Source of the DNA: Epiperipatus broadwayi
Lineage: Eukaryota > Onychophora > Udeonychophora > Euonychophora > Peripatidae
Direction of reading: 5' to 3'
Assembly: GCA_028023455.1 (NCBI GenBank)
Contig: JAQFVV010000013.1
Location: 10,704,579 to 10,768,578 of the forward strand
DNA length: 64,000 nucleotides
This document shows positions 51,001 through 63,986 of the stretch, in pieces. The translations under genes were made by a program, and so were the position numbers. The notes beneath the pieces were generated by a model, which worked only from the letters and a program-made list of their open reading frames with translations, was not told the DNA's origin and ran no database searches. The first letter of the stretch is position 1. The number at the start of each line of letters is the position of its first letter.

Positions 51001-53849
51001 TTTGCAAAAAGTTCAGTGATAGAACTGGTCTACAATTCATTCACCTTGAATTCCAAAAATCTGCCAGACTACTACTTTATTAAGTGATATAGGGACTTTA
51101 TAGTTCTAAAGAAAAATTTGCTATTAATATTTTATTCTAAGTATCAAACATTGCATGGGACAATTTAGATATTTGATTTTTTTACTGGAAGTTTAAGAAG
51201 TCATTGAAACTAGAAGACATCAATGGACAATTTTTATCTTTGTTAAGTTGCATTTTACTCTGCTCAAGTATCTTGTGGTTTGGTAATTAATGTGATTATT
51301 TATCATGCCCACAATCTGAGGTTCCAATTTGAGGAAATCATAAAAAAAAATGTTACCAAGCAAGCTTATAATTTTTTTTCATTTTGACTTTCCAATTAAA
51401 AAATAAATAGCTATTTAACTATTTTAATTAAAGAATAGAGACAAAAGAGTCATAAAACATTCGCAATTACTAAGCTTGGTAGGTAATGTCTTTTTTACTT
51501 TTCTTTTACATAATATAAGAAGATTCTGAAGAGGTGTTGGATTTGTAATAGACTATTTTATTATCTAACTTATAGCAATCTCAAAAAGCAATAAGTGGCA
51601 TGCCAAACTCAAAAATTATTAAGAATCGTTGCTATTAAATTTTTACTTCTTAGAACACGTTTAATTCATCTTTTTTTTAAAAAAAAATATGTCCTTTTTT
51701 TCTGTTTTTTTTTATATTTACTTCAAACTCCTATAAAAAGTTTCATACGCCTTTTCTGTCACTTCTTAATAATTTGTTTTCATATGTAAATAAAATATTT
51801 TACAAACTAATCTTTGATTCAACAAAAAAGTAATCCCAATCTTTTTAGTTTTTGTACTTTTCCTTTTAATTTCTTTTTCATTTCACCACTTTTTTAATTG
51901 AAATAATTAAAAGATCTAAATTTTTTTAGGAATATTATTTTTTATCTGTATCTCTTATTCACATAGCTTTAATATTTACTAGCATTTATTTTTGTCCCCA
52001 AATTTATTATAAATTTTATAAACATCAAAGTGATTTCAATACAAATAAAATTTTTAAAACGACTATTTTCTATATATAGCAGGCTGAAAATTGTTAGAAA
52101 GTTAAACTTGAATTGCAAATAAAAATATATGAATAAATATAATTTCACTTTATATATTAGACAAAACTAATTAAAAATAAAAAATCAATTGTTTTAGCAC
52201 ACACGCACAGCTCTTACACACACAAAAAGAAAGACGTTATATTTATCTCATGCTTTGATTATTATTTTGTGGTTTAAATAAAGAAATAATATTTCATATT
52301 ATTTATTAAACTATTATGTGTACTCTATAAACAATACAGTTTTCTTGATTACCAAAAAAAAAAAAAAAGTACTGCCATATATTGTTTTGCTATTAACAAA
52401 TAGCAAACTCTTTTCTTTAAAAATAGTTTTTTAAAACTATTTTAAATATCTTATCACGGTTAAAAAAAAGGTCCAAATGTTTATAATGTCACAACCTTAT
52501 CATCATTTCGATGGGAAACAAAATAAAATATATAAGTTTACTTTGAAACTAACATTTATTTAAATTATGCTTACTGTATCTACAAAACTTGAATATCTAA
52601 AATAATAAGATGAATTTTCAATTCATTAATTCTATTAAAATCAGGTTTAAAGGCAAGAGTAGCCTTAAACTTGACATTATTATTAGGCAAACATCAAAAA
52701 GCAAGCCCACCTTTATCTTCAGATCAAATAGACAACCTTCTCCTAAACATTCTATTCAGTACTCTGGATTTTAAGCATAGATAATTTTAAATAAAGATCT
52801 ACTCGAGACCTTCTACTTTATAATTTGTGCTAGGTTTAGTACCAGTGCTGAGTGGATTAAAAGTTCATGGATCACAGTTTAAATTATGTGACTTCTTATA
52901 ATAAAAAAATAGTTATTGTTCTAGAAATCATAAGAAACTGAAGCACTAGAAGTGTCAGTATGGAGATGCAATTCATAAACTTCAAAATCCATCACTTTAT
53001 CACCACAGTAAATCACACATGACTATGATTTCTCATATTTAAACTTTTGATTGTTTAAAAAAAGAAGCAAAAGAGTGAAAGTTTTTGAAATATATTATTA
53101 TACCATATTTTAAATATATGCCTATTTCAAAATTTATTATTCAACATTTTTTTTTTTTCAAACAATGACTAAAATCACCAGATAAATGCAAATGATTCCC
53201 AAGTTGCTTCATCAGTTGACTCGAATCATTATTTACTATTTATCTATCACTAACAAATATATAAAAAGATAATGCATTCTAAGTATTGTTTTAGAGAACA
53301 ATTGTTTTATAAAATAGAAAAATATATTAATTACTTTTTTTAAACTGTTAATTTTTCTTTTACATAATTATTTTAAACTTTTTTCTAATTTTCTCATTAA
53401 TATATATTTGGCCAGCTTAGTATCTTTTTTTTTAATTACTCAATTAAATTATTTTTTATTACACTGTTCAACTTTTGAATAATTTTATTTTTATTTTTCT
53501 GTTTTCAAGTTTTTTTCTCTTTATTTTATCTGGCGAAGCTAATATTATCATCATAAGAAATGTTGTCTTATTTGTAAAGTTTTTTCTTCAAAGAATAGAT
53601 AAGCCTGTTGATTTGCAATTTGATATCTTAATGAAGGAGTTATGCATTTATTCTAAATACTGAAATATCAGTATTTATATAAAAATGGAAATATACTACA
53701 TAATAAAAATATATTGTTTAACTACCTATATATATATATATGTGAGGTGTAGATAGTCAAGAGGCAAATGAAATCAAAATTTTGATCATAGTAAAAGAAA
53801 AAATTGAGATTATACATGTAAAAACTTGATTATCACATTTTTTTCTTGA
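48090..53849. other. AT-rich sequence, nothing recognised
   Basis: No supported gene, RNA or complete element on either strand. Short (TA)n, A and T runs only. Confidence 0.45.
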
Positions 53850-54340
53850 ATTCCTTTATTTTTTATTCACACATCAGCATCCAAAGCATGTCTTTCTGCA
53901 TCTCTCTTTTTTCTAGAATATCCATCATTCTTTTAGTAACACACAATACATCATTTCCACTGGTTATCTCTGATCTGGCAATTCCCAGTATAGCTTCTCC
54001 TTTCTCAGAATCAGGAATCTCTCAGCCACTATGTCCAAAAAGACCTGTTAGCCATCTTACCTCTCCTTTCCATTCCACACCCTAAGTTTTTTCCATATTC
54101 TTCTTTATCCTGCTCCACCCCATTTCCACAACATTATCTTTGTCCACTCTGTGGCCTTTACATCTAAATCTTCCTTATCTTTTTCCAAACCCAGCACAAA
54201 AACCAAAAACCCATTTTCTGTTTAATCACTTTGTTTAGATTTATTTTCCCACAACTTCATTATTGGCAGCTTTTTTCCCTGTAAACATTTACATTCAATT
54301 AACAGATCCCTAATATTTTTTAAACCTTCACACATCATCA
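53850..54340 (-). other. strand-biased, possibly once-coding segment
   Basis: The plus strand is strongly pyrimidine-rich, so the minus strand is purine-rich like old coding or LINE sequence. A minus frame (about 54082-53862) reads VEWKGEVRWLTGLFGHSG, a stop, then EIPDSEKGEAILGIARSEIT and on to MLWMLMCE with only one stop. No family recognised. A 79-codon plus-strand frame across the same bases has no motif. Confidence 0.3.
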
Positions 54341-55052
54341 GTTATATCATGCTGCCATCGAATAATATACAAAATAAAAATCTATCACTCTAATTACTAC
54401 TTTCATTTGCAACGGATTTAATGGTTTTATTTATGCATCATTTACACAGGTAGTAATTAGTTTTGCAACTGAGCTAGTTTATTTATCAAGCAAACCAATT
54501 ACAGTGTTGAGTTTATATATATTTAGTGATCATTAAATACGAAATTTATTATTATTTCATAAAAGAAATTAATATATTTTTTATTACCTAATATTTTAAT
54601 ATTTTAAAAGAAAGTGGGCCTTAAATATATTGTTTATGTGAGTAATGTTTATAGCTTTTAAAAAGTGCTCCTTTGTCATAAATAGTATATTCTTATATTT
54701 CATATTATGCAGGGACTGGTCAATCAATCGGTTTTGACAACTGAGACAAATCTTAAAAACTGCACATTTTAAAATTATTGAAAAGGTTTATTAAAAATGA
54801 TTTACTGAAAAAAGCAATAAATGCAATAGAAAAAAAAATATTATCAAATATATATTTTTTCAAACATAATATCTCATCTCACAGCTTATTTAAATTTGGC
54901 ACTTTTTGCAGTTTCCTCACTATCTAACTTATTCACCAGTTCTGCTTATATGCCTTGATTATTTTTGTAGTGATTAAACCTACTATTTAATTTATTAATT
55001 TCATTATTTTTCTCTTCTTATGAATCTTTGTTTTCGTTATATGAAGTAATTG

Positions 55053-55053
<1 letters not shown>

Positions 55054-55099
<46 letters not shown>

Positions 55100-55122
55100 T
55101 ATATATATTATTTTATTGAATA

Positions 55123-55158
<36 letters not shown>
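55054..55158. repeat. (TA)n tracts separated by an inverted repeat
   Basis: Two TA runs flank and contain TTATTTTATTGAATA, which pairs with TATTCTTCAATAAAATAA at 55150-55172. The whole can fold as a hairpin. Confidence 0.9.
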
Positions 55159-55159
<1 letters not shown>

Positions 55160-55864
55160 TTCAATAAAATAATCAAAATGTTTAAATTATTAATAATAAC
55201 TCAACCTTTTGAAAATTGAAATTAATACAATTCAAAAGGTAATTTTATGGATCCAATGAATCCACAGAAATCAAGTGATCATATACCAAGAAAAGCAATT
55301 TCCTTTTACTACTCAGAAATCATTTAAAGATGTGGATTTATATTCATTAATAGTCAATTTTTTTATAGCAAATAAAGATTTAATAAGAGACCAATTAGAA
55401 AAAAATTATCGGTTATTGTCAAGATTACGTTCATCATCATTTTCAACCATCATCAATTCACTGCAGGATGTCTCTTCAAGTTCAGTCCATCTCTGATTTC
55501 TAGACTTTCTTTTCCACATCACCCCAGAACATTTTATTATTTCATCCATCTATCTCATATGTGGTCTTTTTCTAGGTCTTTTACAACATCTTGGCATCTA
55601 AATTAAGATTTCAACTGTCCATCTATTATCATCTCTTCTAGCAATATATACAATCTAGCTCCATTTCAGTTTTTTTAATTCTTTCAATGGTGTCAATAAT
55701 ACCCGTTTGTTCTCTAATCTATGAATTTCATTTTCAATCTCTTCTTGTTATTCCTAATACATATCTTGCCATACTTTTATTGAGTGATCTAAAGTCTCTG
55801 TATTGCTCTTCTATTAAGTGTTCAAGTCTCAGATACATAAGCAAAAACTGGTAAAACACATTTA

Positions 55865-56056
55865 TTAAAAATGTTCATTTTCAAACACATAGATGTATTT
55901 CCTTTTAACATTGCTATTTCTACCAAAAGCACTCCAACCAAATTTAATTCTATGATTAATTTCATTCATTATGTTTTCATCTGCAGTAATAATTTGACCA
56001 AGATATTTGTAGTTATTAACTTCTTCTAACTCATCATAATAAATTTTTATTTTCAT
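55865..56056 (-). pseudogene. RTE-B thumb region
   Basis: A 63-codon frame: VNNYKYLGQIITAD and then EINHRIKFGWSAFGRN, the NYKYLG-type block downstream of FADD in RTE RTs. Confidence 0.85.
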
Positions 56057-56179
56057 TTTTGAAAAAATGCATTGAACATTACTTTAGTCTTTTTAACATT
56101 TACTTTTAATACCACTTTCTTACTTTCATCTGATAACTCTTACAATATTTCTGAAAGCTCTAAAGCACAAAACAATTAC

Positions 56180-56796
56180 ATCATCTGCAAAATCTAAGAT
56201 GGCTTAAATAATCTCCATTTACTATTACTCTCTTAGCTTTCCATTTAATTCACAAAATACTTTTTGCAAAACTGCTGTAAAAAGTTTTGGAGTTATGGAG
56301 TCACCCTGTTGCACCTTCTTCTCAATGTTAATTTTCCTAGTATCATTATCTAGTCTAATTATTGCTGTTGTGTTTTTTAAATACTCTTCAGAATATATCA
56401 ATTTCCTGAGTCTATACCTCTATCTAATGCTTTAATCACTGAAGAAATACCTATAGAATCAAATTCCTTTTCATAATTTACAAATTCAAAACATAATGAT
56501 AATTCATATTTATTGGTTCTTTATATAACTTTTCTGAATACTTACATGTGATCCACTGTACTAAAATCACTCTTAAATTCAGCTTGCTTTTTTAGTTAGT
56601 TAAAATCCAAAGTTTGCTGCAGATGAGTTACAGTTATTTTGATAAAAATTTTGTATAAAACTGATAAAAAATTGATAGGTCTGTAATTTCTAATATCTTC
56701 TTTATTAACATTTTTAAATATTAATTTTAATACTGCATTCTTCCAATCATCTGGTATATCTTTATAATTTAACCATTTGGAATATAATTTTGCCAA
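56180..56796 (-). pseudogene. RTE-B reverse transcriptase core
   Basis: The frame at 56596-56796 carries DIPDDWKNAVLKLIF, then DIRNYRPINFLSVLYKIF, RT motif 1. FADD follows in another frame at 56180-56188. Catalytic residues are visible, but the frame is broken between them. Confidence 0.85.
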
Positions 56797-57654
56797 AATT
56801 TTTCTATTTTTTCACCTGTTTCTTTTTAGATATCGATTATAATTCCATGATTATCTAAAGTTTTCCTACTTCATAAATTTTAGTTCATGTTTTACTTCAT
56901 TTAAAATTCTGGATAATTCAAAAGATATAGTAATTGTAGGAGATACTTTTTCTTGTCTTTATTGCTATATAATTCTTGATAAAACTCTTCTATATATTTC
57001 ATGAAGTCATCTCTTTTTTTAGTAATAGTCCCATCTCTTTTTCTTATTGCAGAAATAAGTTTCCTACCAATACTTATTCTCTTTTATTGCTTTACTTTCT
57101 AGTTCATAATTATACTTTCTTATATCATTATCAACTCATTTTCTCACAACTTTAAAAATTCAAGGTATTCAAACCTTCTTAATGCACCCTTTTCATATTC
57201 CTTCTTTTCTTGTAAATTGTTTTGTTTCAGAATAAATTTTATTGGTGAATTGCTGCTTTTTTGTACCAGCTATCTTTGTTGTAGTTTTTAAATATTTATC
57301 AGTTTTCTTTTTATTTAATTGGTTTAAATTTGAATCATATTCAAAATCTGTTAATATTTGAAAATGATTTGCAAGTTCTAATTTAAATTCATTGAAATGT
57401 TTCTGAAGATTATGAATATTAACTGTGAATATTGTTTTGCTTAATATTTTTTTGATTAGTTTTACATTAACATGTATCTTACATCTTATTAACTTGCAAG
57501 AAATTTATTAAGAACATTACAATCTTAAATGTTTCTATATCCATTTGCATTTAACATTTTTCTCAAAAAAAAAAAAAAATTATAATATAAAGTTCTTTTT
57601 CTGAAAACTCCACATTATGTCCTCTCTCATTTCTATCACCATAACCAAATTTAC

Positions 57655-57906
57655 CTATAGTATTTCATCTTTTAACTGTTTACCAGTTCTAGTATTAAAG
57701 TCTCCCATAACAATTTTAAAATGTTGTTTGGTCTGATCAAAATCCTTTTGTACCTCCATATAAAAATCCTCTATTTCTTTATCACAATGAGAATTTGTTG
57801 GAGTATAAATCTGAATTATCTGAATTTGGTATCTGCTATTAAATTGAATAACTAATCTTGCCACTCTATTCAATACACCATAAATCTCCACAATACATTC
57901 TTCCAC
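57655..57906 (-). pseudogene. RTE-B endonuclease fragment
   Basis: An 83-codon frame with RVARLVIQFNSRYQIQ, then YTPTNSHCDKEIEDFY, then VMGDFNTRTGKQ. The GDFN catalytic block is preserved here, unlike copy A. Confidence 0.88.
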
Positions 57907-58609
57907 TTTTTGTTTATAATGAATCCTATTTTATTTGTATTTCTTATGTTTGTTTTTCTTATGTCCACTTTTTAAATCAATTGTCTCTTCATCTTTTCTT
58001 TTAACTTCACAAAATTCAATAATATCCCATTTAATATTAAACAGTTCTTCTTACTATTCTTGCAAACTTTCTTCACTTGAAAGTGATCTGCAGTTGTAAG
58101 AACCCAAATAAAAGGTCATCATCAAATGGCAGCCTGAATCCGCAATCAATGGATTCTTAGCATCCCCCACATGTGGCAACCAACCACTGCCTTACTGGTG
58201 ACTTTAAAGCCTTCTGAAAATAAGGGTCATGATTTATTTTTATCTATCATGATTGTAAATATCCATTAGAAGAGTAAAAAAAATCATTCACACACACACA
58301 TTTATTCTGTCTTCAATAAAATTCAACTGATATTTCAGTTGAGCTATCAGGTAATTGAGAAGTCCATGATATTGCTTGATTTTAAATTCAGAGATAAACA
58401 GCTAAAAAACTCACCATGCTGGCCAATGCATATTGGTGAGCAGCCCATCCATGTTTGTATATTGCATGAATAATCATATAATAATAACAGTTGCAACAAC
58501 AAGAATGCATAGAGTGAACATTAGAAATTTGCCCCACCACTCAGTTTCTTTAATGTTTCCAAGAGGAATCAAAGGATCTTTTTTCAGTTAACAGCAATTC
58601 CTTTCTGCA

Positions 58610-60326
58610 GCTTAATTAAGCTAGATAAGTATATATTTATTAATAGTATTAGTACTTACATATAAACATGAATGCACATATATACTTATATAAATATAAA
58701 GCTCAATCTATTTAAAATGTAATAATGTTTAATAATTATTCTAGATTATAACCTATTAATAAAATCCTGGGCACATAAAAACATTTAATACACTATATGT
58801 AATAATAGAATATTATAACATTAGAAAATGTCAGAGTGACAAACTCTGAGCACTGCAAATGTAAACAATTGAACTAACAAATAAGTTAATAAACCAATGT
58901 AAAAAATATCAGACTGGCTTCACCTGCTGACTGTATATTGTTATCCCATGGAAAACTTTCATTCCTCAGGTGAAATACAAGTCTATTACTTGACTTTTTC
59001 TACTAGATAGCCAACTTTCAGTTTGTCTGAGGAATGGAGATGGTTTATGATATATACATATCAGGGGCAAAGCATCCATGTATTAAACAAAATGTGCTTC
59101 CAGAAAAAAATTCACTAAAACTTTCAAAAGCTTTAATCAAAATTCAAATTAAAAAATTCACTTTCAATTGTTTTTTTATCAATAATTGAATTGTTTTTAT
59201 ATATGCAAAGAATGAACTTGACTAATGCATTCTCGTTTAATTATAAGAAGGTCAAACAATGCTAAGATCTAATTTACAGTTAAAACTTTTAAGAATGTTA
59301 AAAGGATTTGGAAGATAAAAATATATTGATAATATATTCTCTGATTTACAGATGAGTTTCAGATTTTTTTAGATATGTTTAATATATATATATTAGGTGC
59401 TATTACTTAAAAATTTATTGTGGCAAATGAAATAAAAACATTTTTTTAAAAAAGAAGTGTGCTTCCATTCTTAAAAAAGTTCCTAAAAAAGTCCTGCTTC
59501 ATCACTTATACATATATATGTAATAATAATATAATGAAATATTATTCCTAAAATCCATTAAAAGTAATACCGTTCTTAAACAAAGATTTCAATGTTGGTT
59601 TTAGATGTCTCTTGTGACTTAACAGTCTTATTAATAATTCCAAAGACAAGGTCATTAACAATAATAAAGTTCAATGGATATATTTCCTAAACTGACAATT
59701 TTGTAATGGCAGATATTATGGAGAAATTTGCTGCAAACCAAGAGTTTTCAACATGTTTATTTATATAATGACAGAGCCAAATCCAACAGGCCTATAGCTT
59801 AGTATTCATGACCATGAAAACAATACTGTCTATTCCTTTAAACCTGACAACGCTAGAGTTGTCTACTTTAAAAGCAACAAAAAACATACAATTAAGGAAG
59901 CCTGGCACATAATCAACTTTAAAAATGCCATAAATTTGTGAGCCAATAGTATTCCCCTTAGCAAACCCTGGTCATTTAATTCAACAGCATTGTTAATTGC
60001 CTGACTGATTTACACACATATATTAACACACGCAAATCTGAAAATTTATTAAAATCAGAGGGGAATTTAATTTATATGCAAGTGGAAATGCCAATATCCT
60101 TGCTAATTTTAGTTCAGTAGCACTTTGATATAGATATCAGTATTGAAAGCCTGGCTTAGCAATTAATAAAATAAAATATATATTTTTATATCAAACTTAT
60201 CAACTTTCATCACGGTAATATTATTTCATTACGTTATTACATATATTCTATGTTATATACTCATTATTATTTATATATATGAAAATAATCCCAGTGCTTA
60301 ACGCTAAACTGAAATAAATTTCCAAA
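58610..60326. other. mostly unassigned, one possible fossil coding block
   Basis: Nothing recognised except an open plus-strand stretch of 47 codons at 59798-59938 (see separate entry). Confidence 0.4.
59798..59938 (+). pseudogene. possible fossil coding fragment, family unknown
   Basis: Open between stops, with balanced amino-acid use unlike its AT-rich surroundings: LSIHDHENNTVYSF, then KPDNARVVYF, then HTIKEAWHIINFKNAIN. It resembles retroelement-derived sequence in general character, but I cannot name a family. It may be chance. Confidence 0.3.
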
Positions 60327-60328
60327 TA

Positions 60329-60460
60329 TTAAATCACCTCACACGTTAAGAAATTCAGCAACGCCCTCTTTGAAATAAATACGAACTCTAATATACAGTA
60401 TTTATATATTTAGTTCACAGAGGGAGATGTTGAATTTTTTAACTATGTGGAGTGATTTAA
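60329..60460. mobile_element. TA-flanked inverted-repeat miniature element
   Basis: 132 bp with complementary arms of about 58 bp starting TTAAATCACCTCACA on the left and ending GTGGAGTGATTTAA on the right. It is flanked on both sides by TA (60327-60328, 60461-60462), as for Tc1/mariner-type elements. Non-coding. Confidence 0.8.
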
Positions 60461-60717
60461 TAGTCGAATATATATATACAATGTTTAAATATTAATAACT
60501 ATTATTATAATAATTATAGGTTCACTAACTTCCGCATGCAACAATATGTATGGTAAAGAAAAGGACTGTCTTTTATTAAGCTCTCTTTACTTATAAAGAG
60601 GATTGTCGTGAACAATTTAAGCCAGACTAGTGAATCTTAATCAATATAACTACAACAAAGTAAACAGTTCCTTTTCATTTTGAAACTTTTAAATCAACAT
60701 TTAAATAATAAATATGT

Positions 60718-60733
60718 AACTATAAGTAATCAT
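60718..60733. repeat. SINE copy 2 target-site duplication, left
   Basis: AACTATAAGTAATCAT, repeated exactly at 60843-60858. Confidence 0.95.
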
Positions 60734-60842
60734 GTCAAGCGTTGTTAGCCGAGAGGTCATCGCACCCGCCTTGCAAGCAAGTAGTTGTTTGCAGATGGAT
60801 GTGGGTTCGCGTCCAGGCCGATGCTATGACATATAATAAAAA
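60734..60842 (+). mobile_element. tRNA-derived SINE, copy 2
   Basis: A 109-bp insertion between perfect 16-bp direct repeats. It begins GTCAAGCGTTG, has box A TTAGCCGAGAGG (60745-60756), an anticodon-loop-like CCTTGCAA with TGC in the anticodon position (Ala-like), a long variable-arm-like region, box B GGTTCGCGTCC (60804-60814) and the end GCTATGACA followed by an A-rich tail. Shared features with copy 1 define the family. Box B here is closer to the Pol III consensus than in copy 1. An 81-codon frame across it (60742-60987) runs out of the element and is not a gene. Confidence 0.93.
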
Positions 60843-60858
60843 AACTATAAGTAATCAT
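60843..60858. repeat. SINE copy 2 target-site duplication, right
   Basis: Exact copy of 60718-60733. Confidence 0.95.
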
Positions 60859-62520
60859 AGTTATGAATACATATGTAATGCTCAAAATTATTGTTTTGTA
60901 ATAACTAGTGCTGTAGTAATTAATGTAGTGAAAGGGGTTAATCTTTTTTCTTCTTCTGATATTGCTGACCTGATCAAAGATAGCTAATATGGGTATTGGC
61001 TGATGATCTTTAACTTCATGAATATTGAATTTATTGTGATTCTAAAACTAACTAAACCTTGGACAAAATTTGGTTTTAAAATAATTAGTGATGGGAGAGT
61101 GTGTGACAATTTTTTAAAACATATGTGAAGAACAGTTTGTTCTACAATTTTATATACATATAAACCACTATATTATTAATTATTACATATGTACAAACTA
61201 ATAAGATTTAGTGTTGCAAGTAGTTAAAAATGAGAAACTTTCTCTTTCCTATGATATATAACTAAAACTTATGCAAATAATATACAGATTTAAAAATCAG
61301 GTTCGTAATAACTTCAAGCCCTTATTTGGACACAGTCAATAATTGTTAGTTTACTTAAATAATAAGCTATAATGAGAGGTGGCTCACCTATGATTTTGAA
61401 ACAATCACTGACAGGAAAGTGTGTATCAATTTTTTAGTTTTTATGTAAATGAATATATAGAGTTGAAGTATAAATATATCTAATAGATCTATTATATATA
61501 TATATATAAAGCAACTAAAGTAGCCATTATAAATCAACAATTGTAAAAATAATGAATAAAAGTATGATAATAAGTATTTATAATATTTTAATAATACAGA
61601 AGTTCTTTCAGTTATTTTCTTAAACATTTTAAATTTGCCAAAAAGTAAACTGCCATCATGTGATATCCCAAGATTCATGAATTTTAATATGTATACATGC
61701 TACTAATTTAAGATTTCTTAATTTTATTTATAAAAATTGCTTCTTTAATTCTCATTTTATTATGGTTTCTTTCTTAAAGAAGAATACTAATGTTATCTAG
61801 ATTAAAATTGAAAGTAACATTATATGCTTTTTTATGATAGAAGAAAACAAAGACTGTAATTAAATCATGTTATTTTTACTTTCAACATGTATATATAAAA
61901 ACGAATCATCTTTTAATTTTTTTTCAATGCTATATTATAGTTCCCCAAATAAGTGAAGTTTTATACTTATATGTAATTTAATACATAATATTACACTTTT
62001 GTTTCATAGTTATCACTTTTTTTAAATTATTCATCAGTCTATTAACATTAAAATGAATACAAAATGAAGCATTATATAATTTTTCATATATATCTAATGA
62101 AGTTAGCTTGAGCATTTCAAATATATGGAATAAATATTCATTTTTTACTATTAGTATCTTGCTTCTTTAAACTAATGTTATATTTTAAAAATTGATATAA
62201 AGTATAACAAATTTATCTTTAATCAGTAATTTGTTTTTTTTTTCAAAATAACATAACTTATCATTATGAAATAAAAAGACTTAAGGTTTATCATTTTATG
62301 TTGATTTATAATATTTAATTAACAATTTATAATTTAATAAACCAGAAGGTCTTATTACATATGCATCAAGATATTTAATATCTTTATTTTATTTCTTTTC
62401 AATTATTCATTTTAAACTATTTAATTTACTTATAAGGTAATTTATAAAATTAATAAATTGTAATATTTGCAACATTATTATTTTAATATATTATCCTCAT
62501 ATATCTCAAAGTTATAAATC
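60859..62520. other. AT-rich sequence, nothing recognised
   Basis: The 96-codon minus frame at 61388-61678 is rich in I, Y, L and F, as expected of random AT-rich DNA, and has no motif. Confidence 0.45.
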
Positions 62521-62524
62521 TGTG

Positions 62525-63480
62525 CAACTATAATGGGTCTGCCACTGTTTGCACAAATTTGTAATTTTACTTTGTCTACACACGAACATACACCTTCATT
62601 TTAGTAACAATACAAGTATTAAAATTTATGAGATATGTTGATAACATTTTTCTTGTGGGCATGAAGATAGTATAAATTACCTTGTAAATAAATTAAACAA
62701 GTTGAGTAATTTAAATTTAAAAATTGAAAGGGAACAAAATGAAAGTATTAAATATCCCGATATATATGTGATAAAATCTACTGGTTTATTAAAATTATAA
62801 ATTATTAATTAAATGATTACAAGAAAGAGGACATATTATATGCTATAAATTGAAAGTATTGATTTCATATAGACTGATAAATTCTTAAATCTTTTTTATT
62901 TCATAATGATAAGTTGTATAATTATGAAGATGATACATTTTGCAACAACAAAAAGGTTGATTGGAGTTGTATAATAGTAAACAATCTTGCTATACATTAT
63001 GCAAATTTTAAAAATATAATGGTAATTTGAAGCAAAAAATGGATATTTATTCCATATATTTCAAATGTTCCAGCTAAGTTTGTAAAAAAATATATGGAAA
63101 ATTATATAATATTTTATTTTGTGTGCTCACTTGATGAATAATTTTAAAATGTGATATTTTTGAAACAAAAAAAATAATATGTGTATAAAATAACTTATAA
63201 AATGCAAATTCATATATTGGGAAATTAATATGTAGTATTAAGAAACAGTTAAAAGAACATCCACTTTTAATGGTGATGATGATGACAGTGATGATGATTT
63301 AATAACAGCATTTGTTTTGTTTAATCATGAAAAAACATACAATTTTATTTTCAATTTTGACCAAAATAGTATTAGAATTTTTCATGAAGAAAATAAAAAC
63401 AATAGTAAAAGAAAAACCAGAGACAATTTTTATAAATAAAAATAAGATATTTATAATTAATAGAAAATGCAAACATTAAA
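62525..63480 (+). mobile_element. second Penelope-like element remnant
   Basis: On the plus strand: MGLPLFAQICNF from 62533 (the MGxPLSP-type RT motif), then KFMRYVDNIFLV with YVDN in place of YVDD, an INYLVNKLNKLSNLNLKIE-like block, KYPDIYV, and further on a degraded GIY-YIG region near 63190-63250 (KITxKCKFIY, KKQLKEH). A tail reads TAFVLFNHEKTYNFIFNF and then NFYINKNKIFIINRK. The order matches the minus-strand Penelope copy at 1.9-3.2 kb, in opposite orientation. The loss of the catalytic Asp and many frame changes show it is dead. Confidence 0.65.
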
Positions 63481-63940
63481 ATTTATGATGACATTTAATT
63501 CTGGAAAATGTAAAATCTTTAGCAATTGAAAATGTTTATGAAACAATATGGTTTCAATGATTCTCCATTGCTTTGAAAAAAATATTTGAAAGTTGTTTAA
63601 TTAAATGCTTAACAAATAATATAATTACTAAAATATTAATATTAGTATCACTGGAACCTTCATATTGTATCAAATAAGATATGCAGATTAACATATTTAT
63701 GATGTTCATCTTACCAATTAATTTTTATATGAACTATATTGTGGTAATAAGTTTGTTTTAACTTTACAACATATTCTAGTGTATAAAAAAATTTAGACAT
63801 AGTAAATGTTGCCATCATCGACAAAGCTAATCTTAGATGGATAGAGTTGAACTGGACTACCACTCTGAGAATGCTGAAGTTAAAAATTACAATTATAATA
63901 AAAAAATTTAAAATATAAATGAATTTACTTCTTTTCTATA

Positions 63941-63942
<2 letters not shown>

Positions 63943-63983
<41 letters not shown>
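63943..63983. repeat. (TA)n microsatellite
   Basis: About 20 TA units near the right edge of the window. Confidence 0.95.

Positions 63984-63986
<3 letters not shown>

Larger units (their letters stand above)
55430..58609 (-). mobile_element. RTE-clade LINE, near full length, copy B
   Basis: Same family and orientation as copy A, aligned over the leader, endonuclease, RT and 3' end (TCATCATC repeats at about 55430-55450 on the plus strand). The endonuclease GDFN is intact, the RT start NYRPI is intact, and the FADD box is at 56180-56188. It lacks the segment inserted in copy A. Many frameshifts; not active. The two copies differ at many positions, so they are old independent insertions rather than a segmental duplication. 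Confidence 0.9.

Noticed and set aside
60742-60987. 81-codon ORF, and a possible functional tRNA gene, over the SINE at 60734
   Set aside because: Exact 16-bp duplications and a second copy with the same 5' and 3' ends show a SINE. The ORF runs out of the element into flanking DNA.
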